DNA from: Hyphomonas pacifica
GTDB taxonomy: Bacteria; Pseudomonadota; Alphaproteobacteria; Caulobacterales; Hyphomonadaceae
Length of the DNA stretch: 58,823 bases
Assembly (NCBI RefSeq): GCF_000682675.1
Contig: NZ_AWFA01000014.1
Coordinates: forward strand, 1 to 58,823
Direction: 5' to 3'
Position 1 is the stretch's first letter. Every line of letters starts with the position of its first letter. The notes under the pieces are model-generated. The model worked only from the letters and a program-made list of their open reading frames with translations, was not told the origin of the DNA and did not search any database. Below are positions 18,874 through 28,753 of the stretch, piece after piece. The position numbers were made by a program, and so were the translations under genes.

Positions 18874-19650
18874 ATGAACGACTTTAATCGTGCCTATTCG
18901 CAGCCTGTTCATGCTGGCGCAATGGACACATCCGTCAATGTCGGCCTGCGGGCCTTTATGTTGGGCGTTTATCAAAAACTTGCCCTTGGCATTGCGTTGG
19001 CCGGTGCGCTAGCTTTTGTGGTGGGAACCAATATGGTGCCTGCCTTGACGCAGCTCGTGCTGGCGTCTCCCTTCTTTTATGTCGTCCAGTTCGGTCCAAT
19101 CGCCCTGATCTTGATCTCGGCGTTTGCGATGCGCAATCCGTCCCCATTGGGAACGGCCATCCTCTACTGGACAATCGTCACCCTGCTGGGCCTCAGCCTG
19201 TCCGTCTGGTTCTATATGGCCTCCGGCAGCATTGAAGGCGCAACCCGCGCAGGGGCCAGCATGAGCCCGACCTTCGTCACCATTGCCAAAGCCTTCTTCC
19301 TGACGGCGTCTGCCTTTGGTGCCTTGTCGCTCTACGGCTATACGACAAAGCGTGACCTGCGCCCGATCGGCGTGGTCGCTGTGTTCGCGCTGTGGGGCAT
19401 TGTTGGCGTCTCCCTGCTAAGCTTCCTGTTCCCGCCATCCGGCTTCATGGAAGTTGCCATCACTGTCGGTGTCCTGGCGATCTCTGGCGTTCTGGTGGCC
19501 TATGACACGCAGAACCTGAAGCGCTCCTATTTTGCGATGGAAGGGGATGCCCGCAGCCTGGCTGTGATGACGAATTGGGGGGCCCTCAACTTCTTCATCC
19601 TCTTCTACAATATCTTCACGACGCTCCTGTCGCTGCTGTCCCGCGATTAG
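18874..19650 (+). CDS. Bax inhibitor-1/YccA family membrane protein
   Basis: A 258-residue protein with seven hydrophobic segments, beginning near residue 32 (KLALGIALAGALAFVVG) and ending with NWGALNFFILFYNIFTTLL. The conserved YDTQNLK motif in the sixth segment is diagnostic. Bacterial members are inner-membrane proteins, some conducting calcium or protons (BsYetJ) and some interacting with FtsH (YccA). AAAGGG precedes the ATG. An intrinsic terminator follows the stop. Confidence 0.94.
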   Translation: MNDFNRAYSQPVHAGAMDTSVNVGLRAFMLGVYQKLALGIALAGALAFVVGTNMVPALTQLVLASPFFYVVQFGPIALILISAFAMRNPSPLGTAILYWTIVTLLGLSLSVWFYMASGSIEGATRAGASMSPTFVTIAKAFFLTASAFGALSLYGYTTKRDLRPIGVVAVFALWGIVGVSLLSFLFPPSGFMEVAITVGVLAISGVLVAYDTQNLKRSYFAMEGDARSLAVMTNWGALNFFILFYNIFTTLLSLLSRD

Positions 19651-19673
19651 CAGCCATATCGGATATGAAGACC

Positions 19674-19708
19674 AAAGCCCTGCCCTTGTGGCGGGGCTTT
19701 ACTTTTTG
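19674..19708 (+). terminator. Intrinsic terminator after the Bax inhibitor-1 family gene
   Basis: An 11-bp stem (AAAGCCCTGCC with GGCGGGGCTTT, one G-T pair) has the loop CTTGT and is followed by ACTTTTT. It separates this gene from mdh. Confidence 0.9.
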
Positions 19709-19739
19709 GCGCATTGCACAAAACCTTGCGCTCGGCTAA

Positions 19740-20750
<1,011 letters not shown>

Positions 20751-20761
20751 GAAAGGCCATC

Positions 20762-21301
20762 TTGGCTATCGGTCCGACAATCGAGACGGAACGTCTGATC
20801 CTCCGCCCACCCCGGGCGGAGGATTTTGACTCATGGGTGGCTTTTCACGCCGATGAAGAGGTGATGAGGCATCTCGGCGGCACGCAAGGCCGAGAACTGA
20901 CCTGGCGCTCCATGTGTACTCTGACCGGTGCCTGGACGATTGGCAGATTTTCGATGTTCTCTGTCATTGAAAAGGCATCCGGCCAGTGGATCGGACGGCT
21001 TGGGCCCTGGTGCCCGCATGGCTGGCCTGGCACCGAAGTCGGCTGGGGGCTTGTCCGCAATGCCTGGGGCAAGGGCTATGCGACCGAGGGAGCCGCTGCG
21101 ACGATGGATTATGCCGTCGACATTCTAGGGTGGAGTCAAATCATTCACACCATCCTTCCTGAAAACGAGGCGTCTACACGTGTTGCAAAGCGGCTCGGCA
21201 GCCAGTTCATAAAGAAAATGGATACGCCCCCACCCTTTGAAGGCCTGACTTGGGATGTCTACGGCCAGACCGCTGATGAATGGCGCGCTCGGCGCGGCTG
21301 A
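20762..21301 (+). CDS. GNAT family N-acetyltransferase (RimJ/RimL-like)
   Basis: A 179-residue protein opening with IETERLILRPPRAEDF, the usual start of ribosomal-protein-acetyltransferase-like GNAT proteins. The acetyl-CoA loop region is GWGLVRNAWGKGYATEG, followed by HTILPENEASTRVAKRLG. The substrate is unknown. The start is TTG at 20762 with AAAGG six bases upstream; no ATG fits before the conserved N-terminus. It may be co-transcribed with mdh (gap 11 bases). Confidence 0.88.
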   Translation: MAIGPTIETERLILRPPRAEDFDSWVAFHADEEVMRHLGGTQGRELTWRSMCTLTGAWTIGRFSMFSVIEKASGQWIGRLGPWCPHGWPGTEVGWGLVRNAWGKGYATEGAAATMDYAVDILGWSQIIHTILPENEASTRVAKRLGSQFIKKMDTPPPFEGLTWDVYGQTADEWRARRG

Positions 21302-21415
21302 TCTGCCCGCCTTGGCGGCTGCGCTGCGGCCGACTGCAGAACTTTCCTCACCGGGGCTGTTCATCCGGGGCAAGTGCTGATTATCTGCCGCCAGATTGGC
21401 TGAAGGAGATACGGC

Positions 21416-22849
21416 ATGAAACGCAACGGATTGAGAATAGGTGGCCTGGTAGCGCTGGCGGCCATGTTGACCGCGCCTGCGTTAGCCGAGACAGGCACCT
21501 CGCTGCCGCAAGACATTTCCGAGACAGCTGGAAGGCTGATGGCTGCCGCCGCATCTGATACTGTTGGCCTGAAATTCGTTGAAGATTTGACTACTGAGAT
21601 CGGCCCGCGTCTTGCTGGGTCTCCTGCCGAGGCGCGTGCTCGGGTCTGGGCGGTGAACGAGTTGAAGCAGCTGGGCTTTCAGAATGTCCGCGTAGAGGAT
21701 TTCTCCATTCCCTACTGGTCGCGCACTCATGAGACCGCTGAAGTGGTTGGCTCGAATGCGCAGCCCCTTGTGATCACGGCACTTGGCGGCAGCAAGGCGA
21801 CACCTGAAGGCGGACTTGAGGCAGACATTGTGCGCTTTGATTCCCTCAGCGATCTGCAAGCCGCGCCTGTCGGCAGCTTGACCGGCAAAATCGCGTATAT
21901 TGATGAACTGATGTACAAGACGCAGGATGGTACCGGTTACGGCCTGGCCGTTCGCAAGCGCAGTGGCTGCGCCAATGCCGCAGCAGAGAAGGGGGCCGTG
22001 GCATGCCTGATCCGATCTGTTGGCACGCAGTCGCACCGTATCCCACACACGGGCATCATGTCTCGTGACGGGGCGCTTGGCGCGCTGCCTGCTGCCGCCC
22101 TGTCCGCGCCGGATGCCGACCAGTTGACCCGTCTTCTTGAGCGTGGCGATGTTCGCGTGAAACTAGACATTGGTGTGCAGTCTGCTGAAGCGGCACCGTC
22201 CGGCAATGTGATTGGCGAGATTGAAGGGAGTGACCTGAAGGATGAGATCGTCCTGATTGGGTGCCATCTCGACAGCTGGGATCTCGGCACGGGTGCCATT
22301 GATGATGGCGCAGGCTGCGGCATCGTTGTGGGCGCCGCCAAGCTGATCGATGCGCTGCCGGGTAAACCGCGCCGTACGATCCGTGTTGTTCTGTTCGGAT
22401 CTGAGGAAGTTGGTCTGCTGGGCGGTCAAGCCTATGCCCGTCAGCATGGGGATGAGCTGGACAAGCATGTCCTAGCTGCCGAGAGCGATTTCGGTGCGGG
22501 CCGGATCTGGCAATTCCAGACACGCTTTGGCGAAGGGGCAAAGCCTTATGGAGATACCATCAAGGCTATGTTGACGAAAATCGGCGTTGCGGAAGGCAAT
22601 AATGAAGCCGGTGGTGGACCGGATGTCGGGCCACTGCGCCGGGGCGGTGTGCCGGTCGTGACGCCCAGCCAGGATGGTCGCGACTACTTCGATTATCACC
22701 ACACGCCGGATGATACGTTCGACAAGATCGACCCGGAGGAATTTCGCCAGAACATAGCAGTGTACGCAGCGTTCAGCTACATAGCGGCCGAGACAGGCTG
22801 GGATTTCCGCAAAGCTGCAGACGCCGAAAGCGCGCAAGGGGCTGACTGA
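21416..22849 (+). CDS. Secreted M28 family zinc aminopeptidase
   Basis: A 477-residue protein with a signal peptide ending PALA. A protease-associated (PA) region lies in the middle (~110-260). The M28 domain shows zinc ligands in IGCHLDSWDLG, TGAIDDGAGCG, FGSEEVGLLGG (Glu-Glu pair), AESDFGAG and a C-terminal HHTPDDTFDKID. It is predicted to be a periplasmic or extracellular aminopeptidase or carboxypeptidase. AAGGAG precedes the ATG by six bases. The stop TGA shares its A with a possible ATT start of the next frame. Confidence 0.93.
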   Translation: MKRNGLRIGGLVALAAMLTAPALAETGTSLPQDISETAGRLMAAAASDTVGLKFVEDLTTEIGPRLAGSPAEARARVWAVNELKQLGFQNVRVEDFSIPYWSRTHETAEVVGSNAQPLVITALGGSKATPEGGLEADIVRFDSLSDLQAAPVGSLTGKIAYIDELMYKTQDGTGYGLAVRKRSGCANAAAEKGAVACLIRSVGTQSHRIPHTGIMSRDGALGALPAAALSAPDADQLTRLLERGDVRVKLDIGVQSAEAAPSGNVIGEIEGSDLKDEIVLIGCHLDSWDLGTGAIDDGAGCGIVVGAAKLIDALPGKPRRTIRVVLFGSEEVGLLGGQAYARQHGDELDKHVLAAESDFGAGRIWQFQTRFGEGAKPYGDTIKAMLTKIGVAEGNNEAGGGPDVGPLRRGGVPVVTPSQDGRDYFDYHHTPDDTFDKIDPEEFRQNIAVYAAFSYIAAETGWDFRKAADAESAQGAD

Positions 22850-22923
22850 TTCTGTCGGCGCAGGACAGGATACGTCCCGCCCTTCTGACGAGTCTGGAAG
22901 GGCTGAAGCTGGCGCGCCGTGAG

Positions 22924-23382
22924 GTGATGTTTGCCGATGAAGATCCTGAGCGCTGGCGTTGGATTGCTGTCGGGCTGGTGGCGGCGCTGAAGGCGTCGGC
23001 CATCGCAGCCTTATCCTCCTTTGAAACGGCCGCACCGGAAGATGTGCTGGACCTTGCCAATGCGGGGAGGATGGCACCTTTGGCCATGTTGCTGCGTCGG
23101 GCAAGGTCCGAGAGATATCTCGCGCCACCGGAGCGTCTGGATGTGCCGCTGTCGCATTTGGATGTTGTGCTGAGGCTGGTGGCTTACCGTAATGAGGCCG
23201 TGCATGGTGCAGATGCGCAGCGCCCGGCGACATTGCGCGCCGATAGTCACACGGCTCTCGACATGATTACGCACTTTCTTGTCACTGCACCGGCTTTTTC
23301 GGTGGCAGAGCATGGCGTCGTTTGCGCTCTGGCAAGAGATGAAATTATAGCGCTTGAGCAGCAGCTGGAGGCGCTTGGTTAA
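22924..23382 (+). CDS. Hypothetical protein with HEPN-like R-N-x-x-x-H motif
   Basis: At least 152 residues, helical, no signal peptide and no membrane segment. The centre contains RLVAYRNEAVHGAD, whose RNEAVH matches the Rphixxxh-type motif of HEPN domains, many of which are RNases or nucleotide-binding modules. The first conventional starts are GTG 22924 and ATG 22927. However, the same frame continues upstream to 22846 with protein-like residues (RPALLTSLEGLKLARRE), and AAGGGG at 22836-22841 is well placed for a non-AUG start at ATT 22849 or CTG 22852. The gene ends 10 bases before the EnvC-like gene and is probably in its operon. The domain assignment is tentative. Confidence 0.6.
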   Translation: MMFADEDPERWRWIAVGLVAALKASAIAALSSFETAAPEDVLDLANAGRMAPLAMLLRRARSERYLAPPERLDVPLSHLDVVLRLVAYRNEAVHGADAQRPATLRADSHTALDMITHFLVTAPAFSVAEHGVVCALARDEIIALEQQLEALG

Positions 23383-23392
23383 TCTTGAGGTC

Positions 23393-24634
23393 ATGACCGG
23401 TTGGCATAAGAGCGGAATGCCCTGGAAGTATCGGTCCCTCTTTGTGTCTGTTGCGGCCTTCGCCCTGACGGCGGCGGCGCCGGATACATTCTCGCGGGAA
23501 GAGCTGGACGCGCTTGAGGCAGAGCGCCGCGCTGCCGAGCAGAAACTCGCCGCGCTGGAAGCCGCAGGCGAAGAGACCCGCGTGGACCTCAAGAATATCG
23601 ACTCCCAGCTCATTTCCGCGGCAATGGAATCCCAGCGCCGGGAAGAGCAGGCCTCCGAGGCGGAAAAGCAGCTGATTGATCTCGGCACACGCCGGGTTGC
23701 CGCACAGATGAGCTTGCTTGAGGATCGCCAGGCGCTGGAAGACCTGCTGGGGGCGCTCACCGCGTCAAACCGGCGCAAGCCACCTGCACTGATCGTCTCT
23801 CCCGGTAAGGCCAATACGGCGATTCGCCGGGCCATCCTGATGAGCGAGACAACGCCCCGACTCGCGACGCGCACAGAAACCCTCTCAGCAGAGATTGATC
23901 GCCTGAATGATCTGGAGCGCCGTATCCGGGGCGAGAAAGCCAAGCTGGAAGCGGCTGAAGCCACACTTGCGCTGAAACAGGTCGAGATCGAGAAACTCGC
24001 AGCTGCCAAGCGGGGCAATTTTGAAGACCTGTCCGGCGACATTGCCACCCTGAAGGCGCGGAGTGCCGAGCTGGGTGCCGAGGCTCGTACGCTAAGGGAG
24101 TTGTTGGACGCTCTTGAGTCGAGTGCCCCCTCGGCGCCGGGAACGAAACCTGCGACGCGTCCGCGCCAAGTGGCAGCTTCACCCAAGACCAATCCCTCGT
24201 CAAAGCCTGCTGTGGCGCGAATCTCTGTCGCGCGCCCCCTCGGCAAGGCTGTCCTTGGCGCGTTGAAGCCTCCGGTCGCGGGCAATTTGCTGCGCTCTTT
24301 CGGTGAAAAACTTCCAACCGGGGGCAAGGCGGAATGGGTGACCTTCACGACTCGCGCTAACGCCCAGGTGACCGCCCCTGTTGGCGGAACCGTGGAATAT
24401 GCCCGGCCCTTCCGGACGTATGGATCAATGTTAATTTTGCGGACGAGTGACGGCTACCATGTTATTCTTACCGGAATGAGCCGGATCTATGTCACTGAAG
24501 GCCAAAGTGTTTCTCCGGGAGAACCGGTTGGCCGGATGCCGGATCGTACGGCTCCCGAGCCTGAATTAAATATGGAATTAAGGCTTGGCGACAAGGTGAT
24601 GAATCCGGCAGACTGGCTGCCGGGCCATAGCTAA
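23393..24634 (+). CDS. EnvC-like murein hydrolase activator (degenerate M23/LytM)
   Basis: A 413-residue periplasmic protein. An N-terminal signal or anchor (LFVSVAAFALTAAA) is followed by a long coiled coil (~35-240, rich in Glu, Ala and Arg) and a C-terminal LytM domain. The LytM domain lacks the zinc ligands of active M23 enzymes: the H-x-x-x-D site is KAEWVTFTTRANA and the final HxH is replaced by LNMELRLG. This is the hallmark of EnvC/DipM-type activators of cell-separation amidases. I chose ATG 23393, preceded by TTGAGG. It is followed closely by ctpA, a common alphaproteobacterial order. Confidence 0.9.
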   Translation: MTGWHKSGMPWKYRSLFVSVAAFALTAAAPDTFSREELDALEAERRAAEQKLAALEAAGEETRVDLKNIDSQLISAAMESQRREEQASEAEKQLIDLGTRRVAAQMSLLEDRQALEDLLGALTASNRRKPPALIVSPGKANTAIRRAILMSETTPRLATRTETLSAEIDRLNDLERRIRGEKAKLEAAEATLALKQVEIEKLAAAKRGNFEDLSGDIATLKARSAELGAEARTLRELLDALESSAPSAPGTKPATRPRQVAASPKTNPSSKPAVARISVARPLGKAVLGALKPPVAGNLLRSFGEKLPTGGKAEWVTFTTRANAQVTAPVGGTVEYARPFRTYGSMLILRTSDGYHVILTGMSRIYVTEGQSVSPGEPVGRMPDRTAPEPELNMELRLGDKVMNPADWLPGHS

Positions 24635-24662
24635 GGCCGTATGCATGACGGAGGATTGGAAT

Positions 24663-25985
24663 ATGCGTTCACTTCTGACGGGGGCTGCCCTTGGAATTGT
24701 CTTGGGTGGCGCAGCAGTCGGGGTGTCGGCCTTTGCCGCACCGGACGAAAAGCCTGAAGATCCCCGCATGGTGACCTATCAGCAGCTTGATTTGTTTGCT
24801 GAAATTTTGGCCCGGGCGCGTCAGGACTATGTCACCGAGATTGACGAGAAAGCCGCGATGAAGGCAGCCATCAATGGCATGCTGACCTCACTGGATCCAC
24901 ATTCCGGCTATCTCGACCCCGACGACTTCCGCTCCATGCAGGTGCAGACCAGCGGCGAATATGGTGGTCTCGGTATTGAGGTGACCATGGAAGATGGCTT
25001 TGTGAAAGTCATTTCTCCCATGGACGAAACACCTGCCAGCCGCGCCGGAATTGAGCCCGGCGATCTGATCACTGCAATTGATGGCAAGCCAATAATCGGC
25101 CTGACTCTAAACGAAGCCGTTAAGGAAATGCGCGGCGAAAAGGGCACCGACATCAACATCACCATCCTGCGGGAAGGGGAGGACCCCTTCGATGTCACGC
25201 TGACCCGCGAAGTCATCCAGCAGAAATCTGTTACCTGGAAAATGCAGGAAAACGATATCGGCTATATCCGTATCTCCACCTTCAATGACCGTACAACACT
25301 TCTTCTGGAAGAGGCGGTTGAGGGTATTGCCAAGGCGACTGGCTCGCGTCCGCGTGGTCTTATTGTTGATTTGCGCAATAATGGCGGGGGCCTGCTGGAT
25401 CAGGCTGTGTCTGTGTCGGACATGTTCCTGTCTGGGGGCGAAGTTGTCTCTACTCAGGGGCGCCGCATCTCTGATATGGAGCGCTACAATGCGCACTCCG
25501 GTGAAGTATTCAAGGGCGTACCAATGGTCGTCCTGATCAATGGCGGTTCTGCTTCTGCATCTGAGATTGTTGCCGGAGCATTGCAGGATCGTCACCGCGC
25601 TACGGTGATCGGCACGACCAGTTTCGGCAAAGGCTCTGTCCAGACCGTAATTCCGCTGGGTGCCGATCGCGGCGCCGTTCGCCTAACGACGGCCCGCTAT
25701 TACACTCCGGCGGGTCGGTCTATTCAGGCGCTGGGGATCGAGCCTGATATTGAGATCACCAATGCCCGCTTGACAGAAGAAGAACTCGCCAAGATCAAGC
25801 GTTGGTCTGAGGCCGATCTTCCGCATGCTTTGGCCAATGAAGATGGCGAAAAGCGTCACGAGATGACCATGCCGGATGAACAGCCCCCGGAAGACTGGGA
25901 TGGCGATGACTATCAGCTGAAGCGGGCCATCGACATGCTCAACGAAGGCACTGTCACGGCAAGTGCATTGAGGCGCGCTGGTTAA
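24663..25985 (+). CDS. ctpA: C-terminal processing serine protease (S41 family, CtpA)
   Basis: A 440-residue periplasmic protease with a signal peptide (LLTGAALGIVLGGAAVG). A PDZ domain is at ~80-165 (EYGGLGIEVTMEDGFVKV, GLTLNEAVKEMRG), and the S41 core has the catalytic Ser in INGGSASASEI and the catalytic Lys in TTSFGKGSVQT. Such proteases process or degrade envelope proteins, including peptidoglycan hydrolases. An ATG at 24645 also opens the frame, but GGAGG sits 8 bases before 24663, which gives a proper signal peptide, so the later start is preferred. Confidence 0.95.
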   Translation: MRSLLTGAALGIVLGGAAVGVSAFAAPDEKPEDPRMVTYQQLDLFAEILARARQDYVTEIDEKAAMKAAINGMLTSLDPHSGYLDPDDFRSMQVQTSGEYGGLGIEVTMEDGFVKVISPMDETPASRAGIEPGDLITAIDGKPIIGLTLNEAVKEMRGEKGTDINITILREGEDPFDVTLTREVIQQKSVTWKMQENDIGYIRISTFNDRTTLLLEEAVEGIAKATGSRPRGLIVDLRNNGGGLLDQAVSVSDMFLSGGEVVSTQGRRISDMERYNAHSGEVFKGVPMVVLINGGSASASEIVAGALQDRHRATVIGTTSFGKGSVQTVIPLGADRGAVRLTTARYYTPAGRSIQALGIEPDIEITNARLTEEELAKIKRWSEADLPHALANEDGEKRHEMTMPDEQPPEDWDGDDYQLKRAIDMLNEGTVTASALRRAG

Positions 25986-26019
25986 CGGTTTCTTTGCTAC
26001 CTATTAACCATTTGGATGC

Positions 26020-26039
26020 AATTCTGATCGTTCAGAATT
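26020..26039. repeat. Inverted repeat between ctpA and the YibQ-like gene
   Basis: An 8-bp perfect inverted repeat AATTCTGA/TCAGAATT with a 4-base loop TCGT lies 29 bases before the downstream ATG. The stem is AT-rich and only CTTCAATTTG follows, so it is a weak terminator at best and may be an operator. TTAACCAT at 26004-26011 resembles a CtrA half-site. Confidence 0.35.
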
Positions 26040-26067
26040 CTTCAATTTGCCTGAATGAGGTCTATCA

Positions 26068-27375
26068 ATGGCTCACCGGAGGGATGCCGATCCGTCTCCC
26101 TTGCGCACGGGAATCGCGCATGCAGGGCTGAGCCTGCTTGTGTTTGGGGCTCTGGCTGCAAGTTTGGGAGTGGGGATTCATTTTTCCGGTAATCCGGCAG
26201 AGGCTGGCCCTCGCCAGCATTTGGCCCTGTTCGAAACAGGTCCTGAGGAAACGCCCGCCCTGAAAGCCCGGCTGAAAGGCGAAGCACCAACTCTGATGAC
26301 CGCCGGAACCGTGGTCGTGGCTGATGCGGGTGAGGATGTAAGCGGTGATGAACCGAGCCTTGGCGTCGAATATGCTGACCTCTCCGCGCCTGACACGGCG
26401 GCGCAGTCTACCACACCAGCCCCCCAGCCTGATGATGGCGGTGTACGGATCAATGGCAAAATGGTGCGTCCGGGCGAGTCCTATGGGGAGGTTTCCAAAG
26501 TTGTTTCCCTGGATACTGCACCTGTTCAGGGTCTGACCGAGCGGGTGAATGGCTTGAGCCTTCCCCGTATATCGGAAAGCGGCGAAACGCCGTCAGATGT
26601 TTATGCGCGCCCTTTCAGCAATCCGGAAAGCAAACCGGTGATCGCCATCGTCGTGGGCGGGTTGGGCATCAATGCAACGCATACTCGGTCTGCGATCGAG
26701 GAGCTACCGCCCGAGGTGACGCTCTCCTTTGCTCCGGATGCGAACAATATTCAATATTGGATCAACAAGGCGCGCGACAGCGGACACGAAGTTCTGATGG
26801 AGCTTCCGATGGAAGCCTATGATTATGGCCGCATGAAAATGCACCCGCAAACCCTGCTGGCGGGCGACACAGGCGCTCGCAACTTGCCGCGCATTGAGCG
26901 CCTTCTGGCCAAGGGGCGCGGCTATTTCGGCGTGATCAATTATCAGGGGGCCAAATTCGCGGATGATCCAGGGGCTGTCGGCCCGATGATGAAAGTCATT
27001 CGTGACCGGGGGCTGGCACTGGTGGAAGATGCAAGCTTTCAGGAAAGCGAATTCGACAAGGTCGCCGCACGCAACCAGATGAAATATGTACGCGCCAATT
27101 CCACGATTGACGCCAAGTTGACCGCTGCCGAGATCGGTTCCGAACTGATGGCGCTGGAAACCCAGTCCAAGGAGCATGGCGCGGCCATGGGTGCGGGTTA
27201 TGCCTTCCCGGTCACCATCCAGACGGTCAAGGAATGGACGGAAGACCTGAACAGCCGCGGCATCGTGCTGGCACCGGTTTCCGCGCTCACCTCTGTAATT
27301 CCTGCAGAAATTACCGAAGGAAAGCGCCTTCAGACTGGAAGCCTCACCCAGGCTGCGGTAAACCCTGAAGGGTGA
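26068..27375 (+). CDS. Divergent polysaccharide deacetylase family protein (YibQ type)
   Basis: A 435-residue protein with one N-terminal membrane helix (~15-36, LSLLVFGALAASLGVG) and a disordered Pro/Asp/Glu-rich linker (~45-180). A C-terminal divergent deacetylase domain starts at IAIVVGGLGIN and includes ELPPEVTLSFAPDA, MELPMEAYDYG and VEDASF. Family members are periplasmic NodB-fold proteins often encoded next to EnvC and CtpA; enzymatic activity is unproven. GAGG precedes the ATG. Its stop overlaps the rppH start (GTGA). Confidence 0.88.
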   Translation: MAHRRDADPSPLRTGIAHAGLSLLVFGALAASLGVGIHFSGNPAEAGPRQHLALFETGPEETPALKARLKGEAPTLMTAGTVVVADAGEDVSGDEPSLGVEYADLSAPDTAAQSTTPAPQPDDGGVRINGKMVRPGESYGEVSKVVSLDTAPVQGLTERVNGLSLPRISESGETPSDVYARPFSNPESKPVIAIVVGGLGINATHTRSAIEELPPEVTLSFAPDANNIQYWINKARDSGHEVLMELPMEAYDYGRMKMHPQTLLAGDTGARNLPRIERLLAKGRGYFGVINYQGAKFADDPGAVGPMMKVIRDRGLALVEDASFQESEFDKVAARNQMKYVRANSTIDAKLTAAEIGSELMALETQSKEHGAAMGAGYAFPVTIQTVKEWTEDLNSRGIVLAPVSALTSVIPAEITEGKRLQTGSLTQAAVNPEG

Positions 27376-27887
27376 CGATCAACACCCCGGACCCTGAGCT
27401 TTATCGCCCCAATGTCGGTCTCGCCCTCTTTTCGAAGGCGGGACACGTCTTCATTGGTCGCCGCATCAATGGCCGCGGAGCCTTCCAGTGGCAGATGCCG
27501 CAAGGCGGTATCGACAAGGGCGAGACACCTTTGGTCGGCGCCCTGCGAGAGCTGGAGGAAGAAGTCGGTGTACCGGAAAAGCTGGTTGATGTTCTCGAAG
27601 AGACGTCCGACTGGCTCTATTATGATTTTCCACCAGACCTGAAGAAGCGCATGGGCGGCCCCTATATAGGCCAGCGCCAGAAATGGTTTGCCTTCCGGTT
27701 CAAGGGCTCTGACAGCGATGTCAGGCTGGACCGGCACACACCGGAATTCGACGCCTGGCGCTGGGCGAAGCTGGAAGAGGTACCCGCGCTGGTCGTGCCT
27801 TTTAAGCGCATGGTCTATTCCGACGTGGTGCAGAGATTTGAGCCATGGACCGAGCCTGTCACAGGGTACAAGGCTGCGCAGGGATAA
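27372..27887 (+). CDS. rppH: RNA pyrophosphohydrolase (Nudix)
   Basis: A 171-residue cytoplasmic Nudix hydrolase that removes pyrophosphate from 5'-triphosphate mRNA ends and so triggers decay. It opens with YRPNVGLALF, then FQWQMPQGGIDKGE and the full Nudix box around GETPLVGALRELEEEVGV, then FAFRFKG. The start is a GTG overlapping the previous stop by 4 bases (GTGA), giving tight coupling to the YibQ-like gene. Sequence and length match RppH/NudH. Confidence 0.95.
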   Translation: MTINTPDPELYRPNVGLALFSKAGHVFIGRRINGRGAFQWQMPQGGIDKGETPLVGALRELEEEVGVPEKLVDVLEETSDWLYYDFPPDLKKRMGGPYIGQRQKWFAFRFKGSDSDVRLDRHTPEFDAWRWAKLEEVPALVVPFKRMVYSDVVQRFEPWTEPVTGYKAAQG

Positions 27888-27910
27888 GGTCAGGTTACAG
27901 GGGAACTGGC

Positions 27911-28693
27911 ATGACAAAATCGCTCCTGATGATCCACGGCATTGGCTGTGATGGAAATGTCTGGGACCGGATGCGATCCGGGTTTGAAGCTTCCGGATGG
28001 CAGTGCGAAGCGCCGACCCTGTTTCCGGACAAGCGCGTCAGAGAGACCCCGCCTGCGGACCTGCCGGACTTGGGACTGGATGATTACATCGCCGCCATGG
28101 CCAAGGAGGCTGCGCGTATGACAGCTGAAACCGGCAGCGCGCCAGCGGTCATCGGCCACTCCATGGGCGGTCTGATCGCCCAATGCCTTGCCGAGAAGGG
28201 GCTGGTCAGCCAGGCCGTGTTCTTGACACCAGCCCAGCCAAAGGACTGCGCAGCTGTAACCCTGTCTGTGGCCTACACATTCCTGAACATCCTGATCGGG
28301 CGTGACCGGAGCAAGGCCTACAAGGTCTGGCGGTCCGGTTTCCGGTTCGGCGTGCTGAATAAGGTGCCGCGTCGTCGGCACGAAGAGATCTATGCCCAGG
28401 CAGTCTATGATTCCGGCAAGGTCTATGGAGACATTACAGATGGGATCGAGATTGATGAAACCCGTATCAAGTGTCCGACCCTGACAATCGCGGCCACAGC
28501 AGACCGGGCGACGCCAGCCAAGGGAGTACGCAAGGTTGGCGCGAAATATGCCAAAAGCCGGGTTGCCGGAGACTTTCTGGAATACAGGGACAATGCCCAC
28601 TGGATTGTCGACGAGCCCGGTACGGACAAGGTAACAGCCGACATTCTCGATTGGCTCGAGCGCACCCGGCCCGCCGCCAAGGCAGACGACTGA
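27911..28693 (+). CDS. Alpha/beta hydrolase
   Basis: A 260-residue cytoplasmic alpha/beta-hydrolase fold protein. It has the oxyanion segment LMIHGIGCDG, the nucleophile elbow GHSMGG (Ser), a probable acid Asp in AATADRATP, and a late His in DNAHWIV. The substrate is unknown. The ATG at 27911 is preceded by AGGGGA. It ends in a bidirectional terminator shared with folE. Confidence 0.9.
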   Translation: MTKSLLMIHGIGCDGNVWDRMRSGFEASGWQCEAPTLFPDKRVRETPPADLPDLGLDDYIAAMAKEAARMTAETGSAPAVIGHSMGGLIAQCLAEKGLVSQAVFLTPAQPKDCAAVTLSVAYTFLNILIGRDRSKAYKVWRSGFRFGVLNKVPRRRHEEIYAQAVYDSGKVYGDITDGIEIDETRIKCPTLTIAATADRATPAKGVRKVGAKYAKSRVAGDFLEYRDNAHWIVDEPGTDKVTADILDWLERTRPAAKADD

Positions 28694-28702
28694 GCCATTA
28701 AA

Positions 28703-28734
28703 AAACCCCGGCCGCCAAGACCGGGGTTTCTTTT
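28703..28734. terminator. Bidirectional intrinsic terminator
   Basis: The stem AAACCCCGG/CCGGGGTTT has a 9-base loop, with A-run on the left and TTTT on the right. It serves the convergent alpha/beta hydrolase gene and folE. Confidence 0.9.
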
Positions 28735-28753
28735 AATCGCGGTCCGCTCTGGA

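Noticed and set aside
23011..24348. Minus-strand Ser/Arg-rich frame of about 445 codons
   Set aside because: Shadow of the HEPN-like and EnvC-like genes; composition is that of a reversed coiled coil.
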